A stretch of DNA of 64,000 bases from Amycolatopsis echigonensis (lineage in GTDB: Bacteria; Actinomycetota; Actinomycetes; Mycobacteriales; Pseudonocardiaceae). The number at the start of each line of letters is the position of its first letter. Position 1 is the first letter of the stretch. Positions 7,303-17,889 of the stretch are shown here, in pieces. The position numbers were made by a program, and so were the translations under genes. Below the pieces are notes generated by a model, which did no database searches, was not told where the DNA came from, and worked only from the letters and a program-made list of their open reading frames with translations. Location: the NCBI RefSeq assembly GCF_014174495.1, contig NZ_JACJHR010000025.1:47104-111103 (forward strand). The letters run 5' to 3'.

Positions 7303-8735
7303 TGGACAGTCCTGGCCGGGGTGGCCGCTGCTTCAGCGGAAACGGGGCGCGGGATCGCGAACGAGACGACGAAGGCGGCGACCAGAAGCGCCGCGCTGCC
7401 GATCGCCGCGGCGACGTAGCCGGTGCCCGGGGCTGTGGGAGACGGCGTCGCGGCTGTCTGGATCGCATAGATCACCAAAAAGCTGAGGCCGGCACCGATG
7501 TTGAAGGCACCGGTATTCAGTCCGGGTAGGGAACCCGGGCGGTCCGCCGGGCTCAGGACGACCCCGAGACCGTTCAGCATGATGTTCGCTACGCCCGCGT
7601 AGGTGACTCCGACCCATACGGCGATGACGAACAGAAAGATCGGGGCGGTGGCGGCCACACCGAACGTCAGGGCGACCATGCCGATGAACGCGCCGGCGAT
7701 GCCCGACCGCAGCATCGTCCGGTAGCCGAAACCCGCGGCGAGCCGTCCGGCGAGCGGGCCCACGAGCAGACCGGCGACAGCGTAGGGCGTGAGGACGAGA
7801 GCCGACACTCCTTCGGCACTGAGGCGGAACCCGAGTGCGCCGTCCTGAGCGAGCGCCGGGAGGATGCCGTTCATCATCGCGAAGACGCCGGCCAGAGTCA
7901 GCGCGGTCGTGCTGACCAATGCCCAGGTTGCCCGCTCCCGCAGCTGCGAGATCGGGACCAAGGGAGCGGAGACACGTCCCTCTACGAGCCAGAACACGGC
8001 GAAGGCGACCGCGGCGAGAACGACGGTTCCGAGCGCGATAGCCAAGTTGGCGTTGAGCAGCTTGCCCAGTTCGTTGACGGCGATCAGTGCCGCGCCGACG
8101 GCGACGACGAGCAGTACAGTTCCCCCGATGTCGAGGCGGCGACGGTCCTTCGCGAAGGATTCGCGGGTCAGCAGGCGCACCAGGACCGCTGCGACAACGG
8201 CCACCGCCCCCATCGTCCAGAAGATGGAGTGGAATCCGTGTTCGGTCACGAGGTAGCCGCCGAGGAGGGCGTCGAATCCGGCGATCCCGCCGTTGACCGC
8301 GGTGACCACCCCCATGAGCGTTCCGTACGTCTTCGGCTCTCGGACCTCGACGCGCAACATCACCAGCGAGATCGGGACGACGGGGCCGGATGCGCCCTGG
8401 ATGACCCGGCCGACGAAAAGCATTTCGACATTCGTCGCCAGCGCGGCGAGCACGCAGCCCGCGGCCATCAAGAGCAGCGCGCCGGTGAGAGCACGACGCC
8501 GGCCGACGATATCGGCGAGCCGGGGAAGAAACAACGAGAACAGGGCGGCGGCGGTGAAAAATGCGGTTTGCGTGTCGGCCACCGCGCCCGCGCTGACGTT
8601 CAATTCCCGCTGAATCGACACCAGCGCCGGACTGAGCATGCTTGCGTTCAACTGGAACGCCAAGCAAGCGGAAAGCAAAGCCACCATCAATATCGCGACC
8701 GGCGACCCGGACCGGGCTCGGTTGACAGACGTCAT
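7299..8735 (-). CDS. MFS transporter, probable nucleoside/sugar uptake
   Basis: The product is 478 residues with 12-14 hydrophobic segments in two halves and the MFS loop motif PRLADIVGRRRAL after helix 2. The overall look is that of DHA2-type drug/metabolite antiporters. ATG 8735 was chosen because CCGAGGTG lies at good spacing before it; the earlier ATG codons at 8759 and 8786 lack one. Gene order with a pentose kinase (4-bp overlap) and a nucleoside hydrolase points to import of a nucleoside or its sugar, but DHA2-like proteins often export, so direction is uncertain. Divergent from the LacI gene. Confidence 0.82.
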   Translation of the reverse strand: MTSVNRARSGSPVAILMVALLSACLAFQLNASMLSPALVSIQRELNVSAGAVADTQTAFFTAAALFSLFLPRLADIVGRRRALTGALLLMAAGCVLAALATNVEMLFVGRVIQGASGPVVPISLVMLRVEVREPKTYGTLMGVVTAVNGGIAGFDALLGGYLVTEHGFHSIFWTMGAVAVVAAVLVRLLTRESFAKDRRRLDIGGTVLLVVAVGAALIAVNELGKLLNANLAIALGTVVLAAVAFAVFWLVEGRVSAPLVPISQLRERATWALVSTTALTLAGVFAMMNGILPALAQDGALGFRLSAEGVSALVLTPYAVAGLLVGPLAGRLAAGFGYRTMLRSGIAGAFIGMVALTFGVAATAPIFLFVIAVWVGVTYAGVANIMLNGLGVVLSPADRPGSLPGLNTGAFNIGAGLSFLVIYAIQTAATPSPTAPGTGYVAAAIGSAALLVAAFVVSFAIPRPVSAEAAATPARTVH

Positions 8736-8808
8736 TGTCGGCACCTCGGTTTCGATCATGAATGTGGTAGACTGACGCAGTTTCATTGTGTGAATTTACG
8801 GAGTAGCA

Positions 8809-9864
8809 ATGGCGGTTTCGCTTCAAGATGTCGCCGACGCCGCCGGCGTCTCGATCGCGACCGCGTCGCGCGCACTCGGCAGCAAGGGCCGGGTGTCGGA
8901 AGCGACGATGCGCCTCGTGCGCGAGACCGCGGATCGCCTCGGCTATCAGGTGAACGTACTGGGCAAAGCACTCCGCGAGGGATCCGACGGCGTCGTCGGG
9001 ATCGTGGTTCCGATGGTGAGCAATCCTTTCTACGCGTCCCTCGTCCACGAGTTCGAAGACCAATTGGCGGCATTCAACCTGAAGTTGCTCATCGCGGACT
9101 CGCACGGCGAACTCGACCGCGAGATCGAACGCCTCGAAGCGTTGGCCAGCAGGCGAGTGAAGGGAATTTTCGTCGTCCCCGCCTACTTCGACCGGTCACG
9201 GCCGACGATTGTCGATGTCGCACAGCGCCTCCCTGTCGTACAAGTCGATCGCCGAGTCGAAGACGACGCTGATTTGTCTTTTGTCGGCGTCGACAACGCA
9301 GCGGGCATCGACCAGGTCCTCCGGCACGTCTCCGGCCAAGGCGCCGAAACAGTCGCATTCGTCGGCGCCGACAATCGGACCTCAGTCGGCCGGGAGCGTC
9401 GGCAGGCCTTCGCGGCGAGCGCGAAACGCCTCGGCCTCACCGTGCAGAAGCCGGTCATCGACCGCTACCTCTTCGAATTCGGCCTGTCGGCGGCGAGCCA
9501 GCTGATGCGGCGTTCGAAGCTGCCGGACGCGGTGATCGCCGGTGACGACCTCATCGCCACCGGGCTCCTCGCCGGATTCGTCCGCCAGGGGAGGTCGGTC
9601 CCGGAGGACGTCATGATCACCGGATTCGACGGCACGATCCTGGCCGACATCTGCAGTCCGACCTTGACGACGGCGCAGCAGCCGATGGCGAAGATCGCCG
9701 AGGTCGCGGTCAACCAGCTGATGCGGCAGATCGACGACGCGACCGCCGCCGGGTCGCACACCCGGCTCCGCACGACGTTGCGCCAAGGCGGCTCGACCGG
9801 TCGCCAACCCTTGGCGGAGGCGTCCCACGGCGTCACTTCAGGTTCGCGACAGCCTCGCGGATGA
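8809..9864 (+). CDS. LacI-family transcriptional regulator
   Basis: The product is 351 residues. A LacI HTH lies at residues 4-50 (SLQDVADAAGVSIATASRAL) with the hinge helix at about 50-58, then a periplasmic-binding-like effector domain of normal length. It is divergent from the transporter/kinase pair and convergent with the nucleoside hydrolase, whose 3' end it overlaps by 32 bp. A paired LacI-type operator precedes the hydrolase gene, which makes that gene the best-supported target. The inducer is likely ribose, a nucleoside or a related sugar. RBS GGAG lies before ATG 8809. Confidence 0.9.
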   Translation: MAVSLQDVADAAGVSIATASRALGSKGRVSEATMRLVRETADRLGYQVNVLGKALREGSDGVVGIVVPMVSNPFYASLVHEFEDQLAAFNLKLLIADSHGELDREIERLEALASRRVKGIFVVPAYFDRSRPTIVDVAQRLPVVQVDRRVEDDADLSFVGVDNAAGIDQVLRHVSGQGAETVAFVGADNRTSVGRERRQAFAASAKRLGLTVQKPVIDRYLFEFGLSAASQLMRRSKLPDAVIAGDDLIATGLLAGFVRQGRSVPEDVMITGFDGTILADICSPTLTTAQQPMAKIAEVAVNQLMRQIDDATAAGSHTRLRTTLRQGGSTGRQPLAEASHGVTSGSRQPRG

Positions 9865-10766
9865 GCTGCCAGAACCTGGGCACGTCCAGCGTGATCGCGA
9901 CGTCGGCGTTCGGTTCCTTCTTCAGCATGTCGTGCAGGTCGACCGCCGTGGCTCCGGAGGTGAACTCTCCCTTGGTCTCGATGTCGACGTGGCTCCGCTG
10001 CACGGTCGCCACGGCCCGGTCGATCGCGATCGCGATCGTGATGGGGTCGTGCAACGGCCCTTCCGGCATGCTTTCGACCGCATCGTAGGTACTGCAGAAG
10101 AAACGGAGCAGCTCGACACCGAAGGCGCTGGTTTCGTTCCCGATCGCCCCGATCGACTGAATCACCTCTTCGGTGATCAGGGCTTGGTGCGAGATGTTCA
10201 GCCCGACCATCGTGAGCGGGAGGCCGGACTTGAAGACGACGTCGGCCGCTTCCGGGTCGACCCAGGCGTTGAACTCGGCGTAGGCGCCGACGTTCCCCCG
10301 CCCCGTCGAGCCGCCCATCCAGATGATCTCCTTGATCTTCCCCCGAAGATCGGCGCGCTGCTCCAGCAACATCGCGATATTGGTGAGCGGTCCGGTCGGG
10401 ACGAGGGTGACGGGGGCCGGCGCGCTCTCGAGAATCTCCCCGATCAGTTCAAGCGCGCTTCGCTCGTCCAGCGGCACCGTGGGTGCGGGCAGCACCGGAC
10501 CGCCGAGCGCGTTGTCCCCGTGGATCCAGGTCGCCGGGGTGAGTTCGCGCCGCAAGGGCTTGTCCGCCCCCGGCAGCGATCGGCACGCCCTCGACGCCGG
10601 CCACGGTGAGGGCGACTCGCGCGTTGTGCGTGGTGTGTTCCAGGCGACCGTTCCCCCCGACTGTCGTGACGCCGAGCAGGTCGATCGCCGGGTTCCCGGC
10701 AGCCAGCCAGAGGGCGAACACGTCGTCGTGGCCGGGGTCGCAGTCGATGATGACCGGAGTGGGCAT
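9833..10766 (-). pseudogene. Nucleoside hydrolase with +1 frameshift
   Basis: Two frames together give one inosine-uridine-type nucleoside hydrolase of about 310 residues. The first frame, from ATG 10766 with AAGGAG before it, has the calcium-binding DCDPGHDD motif at residues 8-15 and reads to about GVPIAAG. The second frame, to 9833, continues with DKPLRRELTPATWIHGDNA and the rest of the fold, including NISHQALITEE and the late HDPITIA block. The switch is in a run of five C on the plus strand (10567-10571). Removing one base restores the family sequence. Either a real inactivation or a homopolymer sequencing error. The reaction would be base-ribose hydrolysis in salvage. Confidence 0.85.
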
Positions 10767-10786
10767 GCTTACTCCTTCACGCGGTG

Positions 10787-10822
10787 CGTAATCGTTTCCA
10801 CTAAGGTGCGGAAACGATTACA
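10787..10822. promoter_or_regulatory. Paired LacI-type operators upstream of nucleoside hydrolase
   Basis: GTAATCGTTTCC (10788-10799) and GGAAACGATTAC (10810-10821) form a perfect 12-bp inverted repeat. Each arm is also a LacI-family operator: read outward, TGGAAACGATTACG on the minus strand and CGGAAACGATTACA on the plus strand, fitting TGNAANCGNTTNCA at nearly every fixed position. They lie 20 bp upstream of ATG 10766, so binding would block the hydrolase promoter. From 10823 to 11084 I see no other feature. Confidence 0.65.
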
Positions 10823-11084
10823 CTCCCCGCTTGGCTTGTCAAGGTCCGAGGAGCACGGCAGGCGCTCGCCGACCCTCGGTGACTTCACCGGGAGGGAAAA
10901 CGTGCGCATCAGCAGGCGTCGGTGCGGCGGGCCGCCACCGCGATGGCACCGGTGGAGGAACTGGGCGGGGGCGGATCCTCGCACTGCGCTCCTGGTAGTT
11001 CTCCGGACTACGCGGCAAGGCGCAGGCCATGCTCACTCACTGACAGCCGGGAATCCCTTGTGGACAGTGGCAGGTCAATCTTGG

Positions 11085-11231
11085 CTACCCAGCACGCATC
11101 CCGCTCGTCTCAACGCGCCGTTCGATCTCCCATCCGGTGCCTGCCAAGGCCCGGCGGGCCCGTTCGAGGCATTCGCGGTGCGCGGAAGCCCCGTCGGAGG
11201 AGAGCTGGTCGGGAACATCGTCGTCGGACAT
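11085..11231 (-). CDS. Small hypothetical protein
   Basis: A 48-residue frame starts at ATG 11231 with GGAAAGG nine bases upstream. It is acidic at the N-terminus (MSDDDVPDQL) and ends with a WEIERRVETSG segment. Codon third positions are GC-rich and there is a sensible ribosome site, which is why it is listed. I recognise no family. It lies in an otherwise empty 550-bp stretch, divergent from the enoyl-CoA-hydratase-like gene. It may be spurious. Confidence 0.35.
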   Translation of the reverse strand: MSDDDVPDQLSSDGASAHRECLERARRALAGTGWEIERRVETSGMRAG

Positions 11232-11380
11232 CAGCACATACCTTTCCGGGAGATTCCGCACCACCGCACCACCGCACCACATCGGCACACCGGCGGAGAT
11301 CTCGTTCTGAGACAGAACCCGGCCTCGGCCCGACCTACGCTTCGGCGACGTCGATGCCCAGGAGGCCAGGAGGTCCGGGG

Positions 11381-11794
11381 ATGCTGGAATACCGGAACGG
11401 AACGGTCGTGGTGCGCTTCCGAGCAGGGGAAACCGGCCAGCTCGTCGCGGCACTCGCTTACGCCGGGCGGCGTCCGGTGGTGTTGACCGGAATCGGCCGC
11501 CAGTTCGCGCCCGATCTCGGGGCGGGCCCCGCGCTGGCTGCCGTGCGCGAGCACCCGGCACCGGTGGTCGCCGCCATCAACGGGGACGCGATCGGCGCGG
11601 GCTACGCGCTCGCCGAAGCTGCCGACCTCCGGATCATGTCCGGCGGTGTCGTGCACCCGTCCGGCTGGCCGCAGCCGCTCGACGCGGCCGCCGCGGTCGC
11701 CGCTGGGCTCGTGGATCTCCACTGCCCGCCCGCACGGCTGCTCAGCCTCGCTGTCCGGCTGGCCGCGTACGCCCGCCCCGACGCCGCCGCGTAG
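11381..11794 (+). CDS. Short enoyl-CoA hydratase-like protein
   Basis: The product is 137 residues, about half a crotonase. It keeps the central crotonase block PVVAAINGDAIGAGYALAEA followed by ADLRIMS, which forms the oxyanion-hole and trimer region. It lacks most of the N-terminal beta-strands and the whole C-terminal helical part. GGAGG lies upstream of ATG 11381. The DNA shows no in-frame stop, so it is a short gene rather than an obvious decay product, but activity as a hydratase is doubtful. It faces the GroEL gene across a shared terminator and has no operon partner. Confidence 0.6.
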   Translation: MLEYRNGTVVVRFRAGETGQLVAALAYAGRRPVVLTGIGRQFAPDLGAGPALAAVREHPAPVVAAINGDAIGAGYALAEAADLRIMSGGVVHPSGWPQPLDAAAAVAAGLVDLHCPPARLLSLAVRLAAYARPDAAA

Positions 11795-11800
11795 TCGACC

Positions 11801-11835
11801 GCGCCGGGTCCGCCCGTAGGAAGCGGACCCGGCGC
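11801..11835. terminator. Bidirectional stem-loop terminator
   Basis: GCGCCGGGTCCGC (11801-11813) pairs perfectly with GCGGACCCGGCGC (11823-11835) around a 9-nt loop. It lies between the ends of the convergent crotonase-like gene and the GroEL gene and can serve both. There is no T run, as is common in actinobacteria. Confidence 0.7.
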
Positions 11836-11849
11836 GGGACCCCCGGTTC

Positions 11850-13523
<1,674 letters not shown>

Positions 13524-14549
13524 TCAGGGAATGAGGATCGCGCGGCCGCGGACCCGGCCGGCGCTGAGATCGTCGATCGCCTGCTGGAAGTCGTCCAGCC
13601 GGTACCGCGCGGTGTGCAGCTTCACGTCGCCGCGGGCGGCCAGCACCATCAGGTCCTGCAGATCGGAGTACGAGCCGACCAGGTTGCCGACGAAGTTGAT
13701 CTCGGTGGAAATGATGTCGATGGTCGGGACGTCGAGGTTCTCGCCGTAGCCGACCACGTAGTAATTGCCCGCGCGGCGCAGCATCCGCACCCCTTCGGCG
13801 GTCGCGCCGCCTTCGCCGACGAAGTCCACCACGGCTTCCGCGCCGTGGCCGCAGGTCAGGTCGAGCACTGCGTCCACATGAGACCCGTCGGCGACGATCG
13901 TGACGTCCGCGCCGATTTCCTTGGCCAGCGCCAAAGCCGCCGGGTTGCGGTCCAGCACGACCAGCGTCGCCGCGCTCATCGCTTTCAGGCATTGAACGCC
14001 GATGTGACCGAGCCCGCCCGCGCCGATGATCACGCAGACATCGCCGGGACGCAGCAGTTTCGCCGCCTTCGCGGCCGCGTGCTGCGCGGTGAGCCCGGCG
14101 TCGGCGAGCGCGGCCACGTCGGCCGGTTCGAGGTTGTCGGCGAGCTTGACGCAGGACCGGGCAGACGTGCGGAGGTACTCCGCGTACCCGCCGTTCGTGT
14201 CGATGCCGGGGAAATCCGACTGCTCGCAGTGCACGTCGTCACCGCGCCGGCACGCCCGGCACAGCCCGCAGGTGATGAGCGGGTGCAGGATCACCTTGTC
14301 CCCCACCGAGACGTTGGTGACCGCGTCGCCGACGGCGTGCACCCAGCCCGCGTTCTCGTGCCCGATCGTGTAAGGCAGCGCGACGCCGGATTTCTCCGCC
14401 CACTGCCCTTCGAGGATGTGCAGGTCGGTGCGGCACACCCCGGCCGCGCCGACTTTGACCACCACGTCGAGCGGGCCGGCGACCTTCGGTTCGTCGACGT
14501 CGCGGAGTTCGAGATTCCGGTGGTATCCGGTGACCTGGACGGCTTTCAC
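13524..14549 (-). CDS. Zinc-dependent NAD alcohol dehydrogenase of the prm cluster
   Basis: The product is 341 residues, MDR family. Catalytic-zinc ligands are Cys39 (GVCRTD) and His64-Glu65 (GHENAGWV). The structural zinc lobe is CGLCRACRRGDDVHC. The nucleotide fold has GAGGLGHIG and an acidic residue afterwards (VLDRN), which suggests NAD preference. It should oxidise the alcohol made by the monooxygenase, such as 2-propanol or 1-propanol, to ketone or aldehyde. GTG 14549 overlaps the DUF59 gene stop by four bases. The position between the DUF59 gene and groEL is conserved in mim clusters. Confidence 0.92.
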   Translation of the reverse strand: MKAVQVTGYHRNLELRDVDEPKVAGPLDVVVKVGAAGVCRTDLHILEGQWAEKSGVALPYTIGHENAGWVHAVGDAVTNVSVGDKVILHPLITCGLCRACRRGDDVHCEQSDFPGIDTNGGYAEYLRTSARSCVKLADNLEPADVAALADAGLTAQHAAAKAAKLLRPGDVCVIIGAGGLGHIGVQCLKAMSAATLVVLDRNPAALALAKEIGADVTIVADGSHVDAVLDLTCGHGAEAVVDFVGEGGATAEGVRMLRRAGNYYVVGYGENLDVPTIDIISTEINFVGNLVGSYSDLQDLMVLAARGDVKLHTARYRLDDFQQAIDDLSAGRVRGRAILIP

Positions 14550-15277
14550 GATCGGCTCCTGGTGTCGACGACGAGCGGTGCGGCCCCTTCGGGATCCGCG
14601 TACCGGGTGGCGAGCAGCCCGCGGCAGAAATGCGCGTTGCCCTCGATCGAAATGCGGGTGGCGGCCGCCAAACGCAGCCACAGCGCGGCGTCCTGCTTGC
14701 CGACCGGACGGCCGGTGTGGTCCACGGCCACCCGCGCGTGCGCGTCGGTCGGCAGCCCGAGCGCTTCCCGCCGGCGCAGCAGTGCGTTCTTCAACCGGCC
14801 TTCCGGCAGGTCGAGCAGCTCCAGCAGCGGCAGCTCTTCGAGCGTCCACGCACCGCCGGCCAGCACCGCGCGGCAGCACCGTTCGACCGCGGCGAGATGC
14901 GCTTTCCGCTGGAACGTCCGGCGCAGTTCGTCAAGACTTCGCTCCGCCTCGACGCCGAATGTTCCGACGTATCCGGCACCGGCCGCGAGCCCGCTGTTGA
15001 TCTTCACGGAGTCGTGGTGGTCGTCCAGCAGCACCCTGACCCGGCCCGCCTCCGGAAGCGCCGAGAGCGCGTCGTAGGCGTCCGAAACCATCAGGTACGC
15101 GAAATTCGGCGCGCAGAACGAGGTCGGCAGCCGCAGATGCACCTCCACGCCCGCGTCGTCGATCGTGACCGAGCGGACGAAGCCGAGTTCGGTCACCGGC
15201 TGGTCCAGCTCGGGGTCGAACACCGTCGCCAGCGCCGACAGGACCTGCGCGTCCAGGGAAACCGCGGCGGTGGTCAT
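14546..15277 (-). CDS. DUF59/MIP18-type metal-centre assembly protein
   Basis: The product is 243 residues. The N-terminal 100 residues match the DUF59 (MIP18/PaaD) fold: FDPELDQPVTELGFVRSV, then VHLRLPTSFCAPNF with a conserved Cys. The C-terminal 140 residues have no domain I recognise and make the protein over twice the length of a stand-alone DUF59 protein. DUF59 proteins help build or insert iron-sulfur or other metal centres, so assembly of the di-iron hydroxylase or the PrmB cluster is a reasonable role. ATG 15277 overlaps the amidohydrolase stop by four bases; the end overlaps the ADH start. Confidence 0.82.
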   Translation of the reverse strand: MTTAAVSLDAQVLSALATVFDPELDQPVTELGFVRSVTIDDAGVEVHLRLPTSFCAPNFAYLMVSDAYDALSALPEAGRVRVLLDDHHDSVKINSGLAAGAGYVGTFGVEAERSLDELRRTFQRKAHLAAVERCCRAVLAGGAWTLEELPLLELLDLPEGRLKNALLRRREALGLPTDAHARVAVDHTGRPVGKQDAALWLRLAAATRISIEGNAHFCRGLLATRYADPEGAAPLVVDTRSRS

Positions 15278-16275
15278 CGCGCACCGGCCTCCGCGGGCAG
15301 CCGGAACTGCGCCGGCACGTCCAGGTCGTACAGCGCGGCGGCGTTCAGCCCGAGGATCTTTTTCTTCTGCGCCACGGTGATCCGCGGGTACTCCGGAAGG
15401 TCTTCCGGGATCTGGAAGTCCACGAACCGCTCCACCAGCCACTGCGGCGTCCAGAGCGCGTAGTCGCTGCCGAAGAGGATTTTGTCCTCGCCGAGCCAGT
15501 ACAGCAGTTCGCCGATGATCTGCGCGAAGTAGCGCGGGCGGGCGTGGATGAACGGCATCGCGACCGCGAGCCCTCCGTACACATTGGACTCCTGGGTGGC
15601 GATCCAGCAGAAGTCCTCCAGCCGGGGCAGGCCGACGTGCTCGACGATGAAGTTCAGGTCGAGGTAGTCGGTGGCCACGTGGTCGATGTCGGCCACGTCG
15701 AACGCGTCGCGGTCCAGCGGCCGGATCGTCGGTCCCTTGTGGACGTGGATGTTCTTGATGCCGAGCTCCAGGCATTCTTCGAGGTAGCGCCGCGACCACG
15801 GGTCGTCCAGCCGGTAGCCGCGGGAGTCGCCGTGCCACTCGGCGGTGTAGAGCTTCACGCCCTTGAGCTGCATTTGTTCGGCGTCGCGGCGCAGCTGCTC
15901 CAGGCCGGCCTCGCCGTCGCGCGGGTCGTAGGCGTGGTTGTAGGTCAGCTTGCCGGGATGCTGGCGCACCAGGTCGAGGCATTCGCCGGTCTGGCCGAAG
16001 TTGTTCCGGTAGAAGTCCCGCAGCAGGGTGGCCTGGAAGATCGCGTGGTCGACGTGGCCGTCCTGGAAGACGTCCTTCATCAGCCGCTCGCCGCCGTAGT
16101 AGGTGTAGGTGCCGTAGTCCCACGTCACCTCCTCCGGGCTGAGGTTGCGGTGGTAGTCGTAGAAGCAGTCGATGAACTGCTTCCCGTGCACGTTCTTGAT
16201 GTTCGACTCCCGCGCGTCCCAGATGTGGACATGCCCGTCGACGACGTAGTACTGCTCGCCATCCTTCGCGTACAT
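15274..16275 (-). CDS. Amidohydrolase-family protein of the prm cluster
   Basis: The product is 333 residues of the amidohydrolase_2 type. Metal-site marks are HVHIWD (His15, His17), later His residues around NIHVHKG and EHVGLPR, and the terminal Asp in LFGSDYALW. Family members hydrolyse or decarboxylate small substrates, but this member is found consistently next to propane/acetone monooxygenase genes and its substrate is unclear. GGAGAT lies upstream of ATG 16275. It follows prmD after 95 bp that contain a strong stem-loop and overlaps the DUF59 gene by four bases. Confidence 0.85.
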   Translation of the reverse strand: MYAKDGEQYYVVDGHVHIWDARESNIKNVHGKQFIDCFYDYHRNLSPEEVTWDYGTYTYYGGERLMKDVFQDGHVDHAIFQATLLRDFYRNNFGQTGECLDLVRQHPGKLTYNHAYDPRDGEAGLEQLRRDAEQMQLKGVKLYTAEWHGDSRGYRLDDPWSRRYLEECLELGIKNIHVHKGPTIRPLDRDAFDVADIDHVATDYLDLNFIVEHVGLPRLEDFCWIATQESNVYGGLAVAMPFIHARPRYFAQIIGELLYWLGEDKILFGSDYALWTPQWLVERFVDFQIPEDLPEYPRITVAQKKKILGLNAAALYDLDVPAQFRLPAEAGAR

Positions 16276-16322
16276 CGGAGATCCTCGCCCTTCGTTGTGC
16301 TCGGCAGTGCTGCGGTGGGAAC

Positions 16323-16352
16323 GCGGCGGCGGGCGGCTCGGCCCGCCGCCGC
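16323..16352 (-). other. Intercistronic stem-loop between prmD and amidohydrolase
   Basis: GCGGCGGCGGGC (16323-16334) and GCCCGCCGCCGC (16341-16352) are perfect 12-bp arms with a 6-nt loop. It lies between the structural and accessory parts of the operon without a T run, so it could stabilise the prmABCD transcript, attenuate read-through or terminate part of it. Confidence 0.6.
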
Positions 16353-16370
16353 GCAGTTCGGGGTCCGGCC

Positions 16371-16718
16371 TCAGCCCTGGGCCAGCAGGTCGAAGCCGAT
16401 GTACTCGGCGGCGTCCTCCGGGTTGGCGAAGAGCAGGGTGCGGTCGTCGAGGTGCACCATGCGGCCGTAGTGGGTGGAGCTGATCTCCTCGAAGACCGAG
16501 CCGTCGAACTCCTGGCCGAGCGCGTCGGTCAGCTCGGCGTAGTCGAATTCGAGCAGCCGGGTGCCGTCGACCCGGATCATCGACGGGTATTCGACCAGCC
16601 CGACCCCGTCCTTGGCGCCCATCACGTCGGCGACCACCCGGCCGATCGGGGTGTTCATCAGGGTCACGCCGCACATGTTCGAGATTTCGGTCTGCGCGCC
16701 GAACTTCATGTCGCTCAC
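16371..16718 (-). CDS. prmD: Propane monooxygenase coupling protein
   Basis: The product is 115 residues and matches the MmoB/DmpM coupling-protein family. The core is [20 protein letters not shown], followed by [11 protein letters not shown]. These cofactor-free proteins bind the hydroxylase and tune electron delivery. GTG 16718 overlaps the prmC stop by four bases (GTGA); an ATG three codons later (16709) is the alternative and matches the N-terminus of relatives better. Length is normal. It is followed by a stem-loop. Confidence 0.9.
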   Translation of the reverse strand: MSDMKFGAQTEISNMCGVTLMNTPIGRVVADVMGAKDGVGLVEYPSMIRVDGTRLLEFDYAELTDALGQEFDGSVFEEISSTHYGRMVHLDDRTLLFANPEDAAEYIGFDLLAQG

Positions 16719-17818
16719 TTGTCCAGCTCCTTCGGAACGTCGAGCCCGATCTCCTCGAGGAGCTGGGCGAACTTCTCCTTGCTCGCGGCGAGCGAATCGG
16801 CGAACGTGCGCGTCTTCTCCGCCGGCTGCGACCAGATCGGCTGCAGCGCCTCGGCCGCGGCCAGGCACCTCGGCACCCAGGTCGACAGCCACTCGCCGAA
16901 CAGCTCCTTGTTGGCGGCGCCGTGTTCCTCGTCGCGGGCGAGCATCTGGAACAGCGACCGGGTGTAGGCGAGGTCGCGGCTGTAGTCGTACTCGCCGGTG
17001 CCGACCAGCGTCGGCGTCACGTAGTCGCCGTTCGCCGCAGAGACCTGCATGACGAGCTCGGACCGGAACAGCTGCCCGACCAGTTGCTCGAACACGACGT
17101 TGGCGCCGAAGAGCAGCTCCGCCCAGTCGCCGACCGCGGTCAGTTCCTCCACCACACGGCGGGTGGGCTGCCATTCCTCCGCCGACTGCCAGACCGCCCG
17201 GTGCGTTTCGCCGTCGAAGGTCTCGAGCGAGTCGGACAGGTCCAGGTTGAACAGTGCGAGGTCCTGGGCGAAGCGCATCTTGTGCGCGGCGGTGACCGCG
17301 ACGGCGGTGTTGATCATGTTCGTCGGCCCGGAGCGCTGGATCGAGGTGAACACGTGCAGCGCCAAGCCGTTCTCGGCGTGCATCCACGCGCCCAGGTTGC
17401 GCGCGATGAAGGTCTGCCACGCCGGCTTCCAGTGGGAGTAGGCTCCGGCGCGCTTGGCGTTCTCCAGGCTCAGCGCGACTTGGCGCACTACCGCGGAGTT
17501 GTTGCGGTAGAGCGTCTGCTCCCACTCTTCGTTGGGATCGAGGAACGCGTGCCAGTTGGAGGATTTCGCCCGCGTCCATTCCTGCGGGTAGCCGCCGGGT
17601 CCGTCGCCGAAGCCGTAGATCCAGCCCTGGCTCAGGTGCCGCTCCGGGTCGGGCTGCACGTCGACCGTCACGTCCTCGTACACGGTCGCGCGCATCTTGG
17701 CGGGCGTGAAGTAGTTGTAGCTGCGGCTCTTCGAACTGGGGAATTCCAGCGCGCCGGCTTCGGAGTCGGTGAACTCCACTTTCGGGAAGCTGCGTGTCGC
17801 TGTCTGACTGCTCGCCAT
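16715..17818 (-). CDS. prmC: Propane monooxygenase hydroxylase small (beta) subunit
   Basis: The product is 367 residues. It has the ferritin-like fold of soluble di-iron monooxygenase beta subunits but lacks paired EXXH metal motifs, as expected for the structural subunit. Typical segments are [20 protein letters not shown] near the N-terminus and [13 protein letters not shown] in the middle. It assembles with PrmA into the hydroxylase core. AAGAGGAGAAAGAG lies before ATG 17818. It is 71 bp after prmB and overlaps prmD by four bases. Confidence 0.93.
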   Translation of the reverse strand: MASSQTATRSFPKVEFTDSEAGALEFPSSKSRSYNYFTPAKMRATVYEDVTVDVQPDPERHLSQGWIYGFGDGPGGYPQEWTRAKSSNWHAFLDPNEEWEQTLYRNNSAVVRQVALSLENAKRAGAYSHWKPAWQTFIARNLGAWMHAENGLALHVFTSIQRSGPTNMINTAVAVTAAHKMRFAQDLALFNLDLSDSLETFDGETHRAVWQSAEEWQPTRRVVEELTAVGDWAELLFGANVVFEQLVGQLFRSELVMQVSAANGDYVTPTLVGTGEYDYSRDLAYTRSLFQMLARDEEHGAANKELFGEWLSTWVPRCLAAAEALQPIWSQPAEKTRTFADSLAASKEKFAQLLEEIGLDVPKELDK

Positions 17819-17889
17819 CTCTTTCTCCTCTTACTGTCTTTGGGGGGTCCGGGTGGCGGAGCCCCCGGCGCGGGGCGAAGCTCCGCTTG

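Noticed and set aside
8736..8808. A LacI operator between the transporter and LacI genes
   Set aside because: No sequence fits TGNAANCGNTTNCA; only a weak TTCA-N5-TGAA inverted repeat is present.
10922..11380. N-terminal extension of the crotonase-like gene
   Set aside because: The extension is Arg/Ser/Pro-rich without homology, and GGAGG precedes the ATG at 11381.
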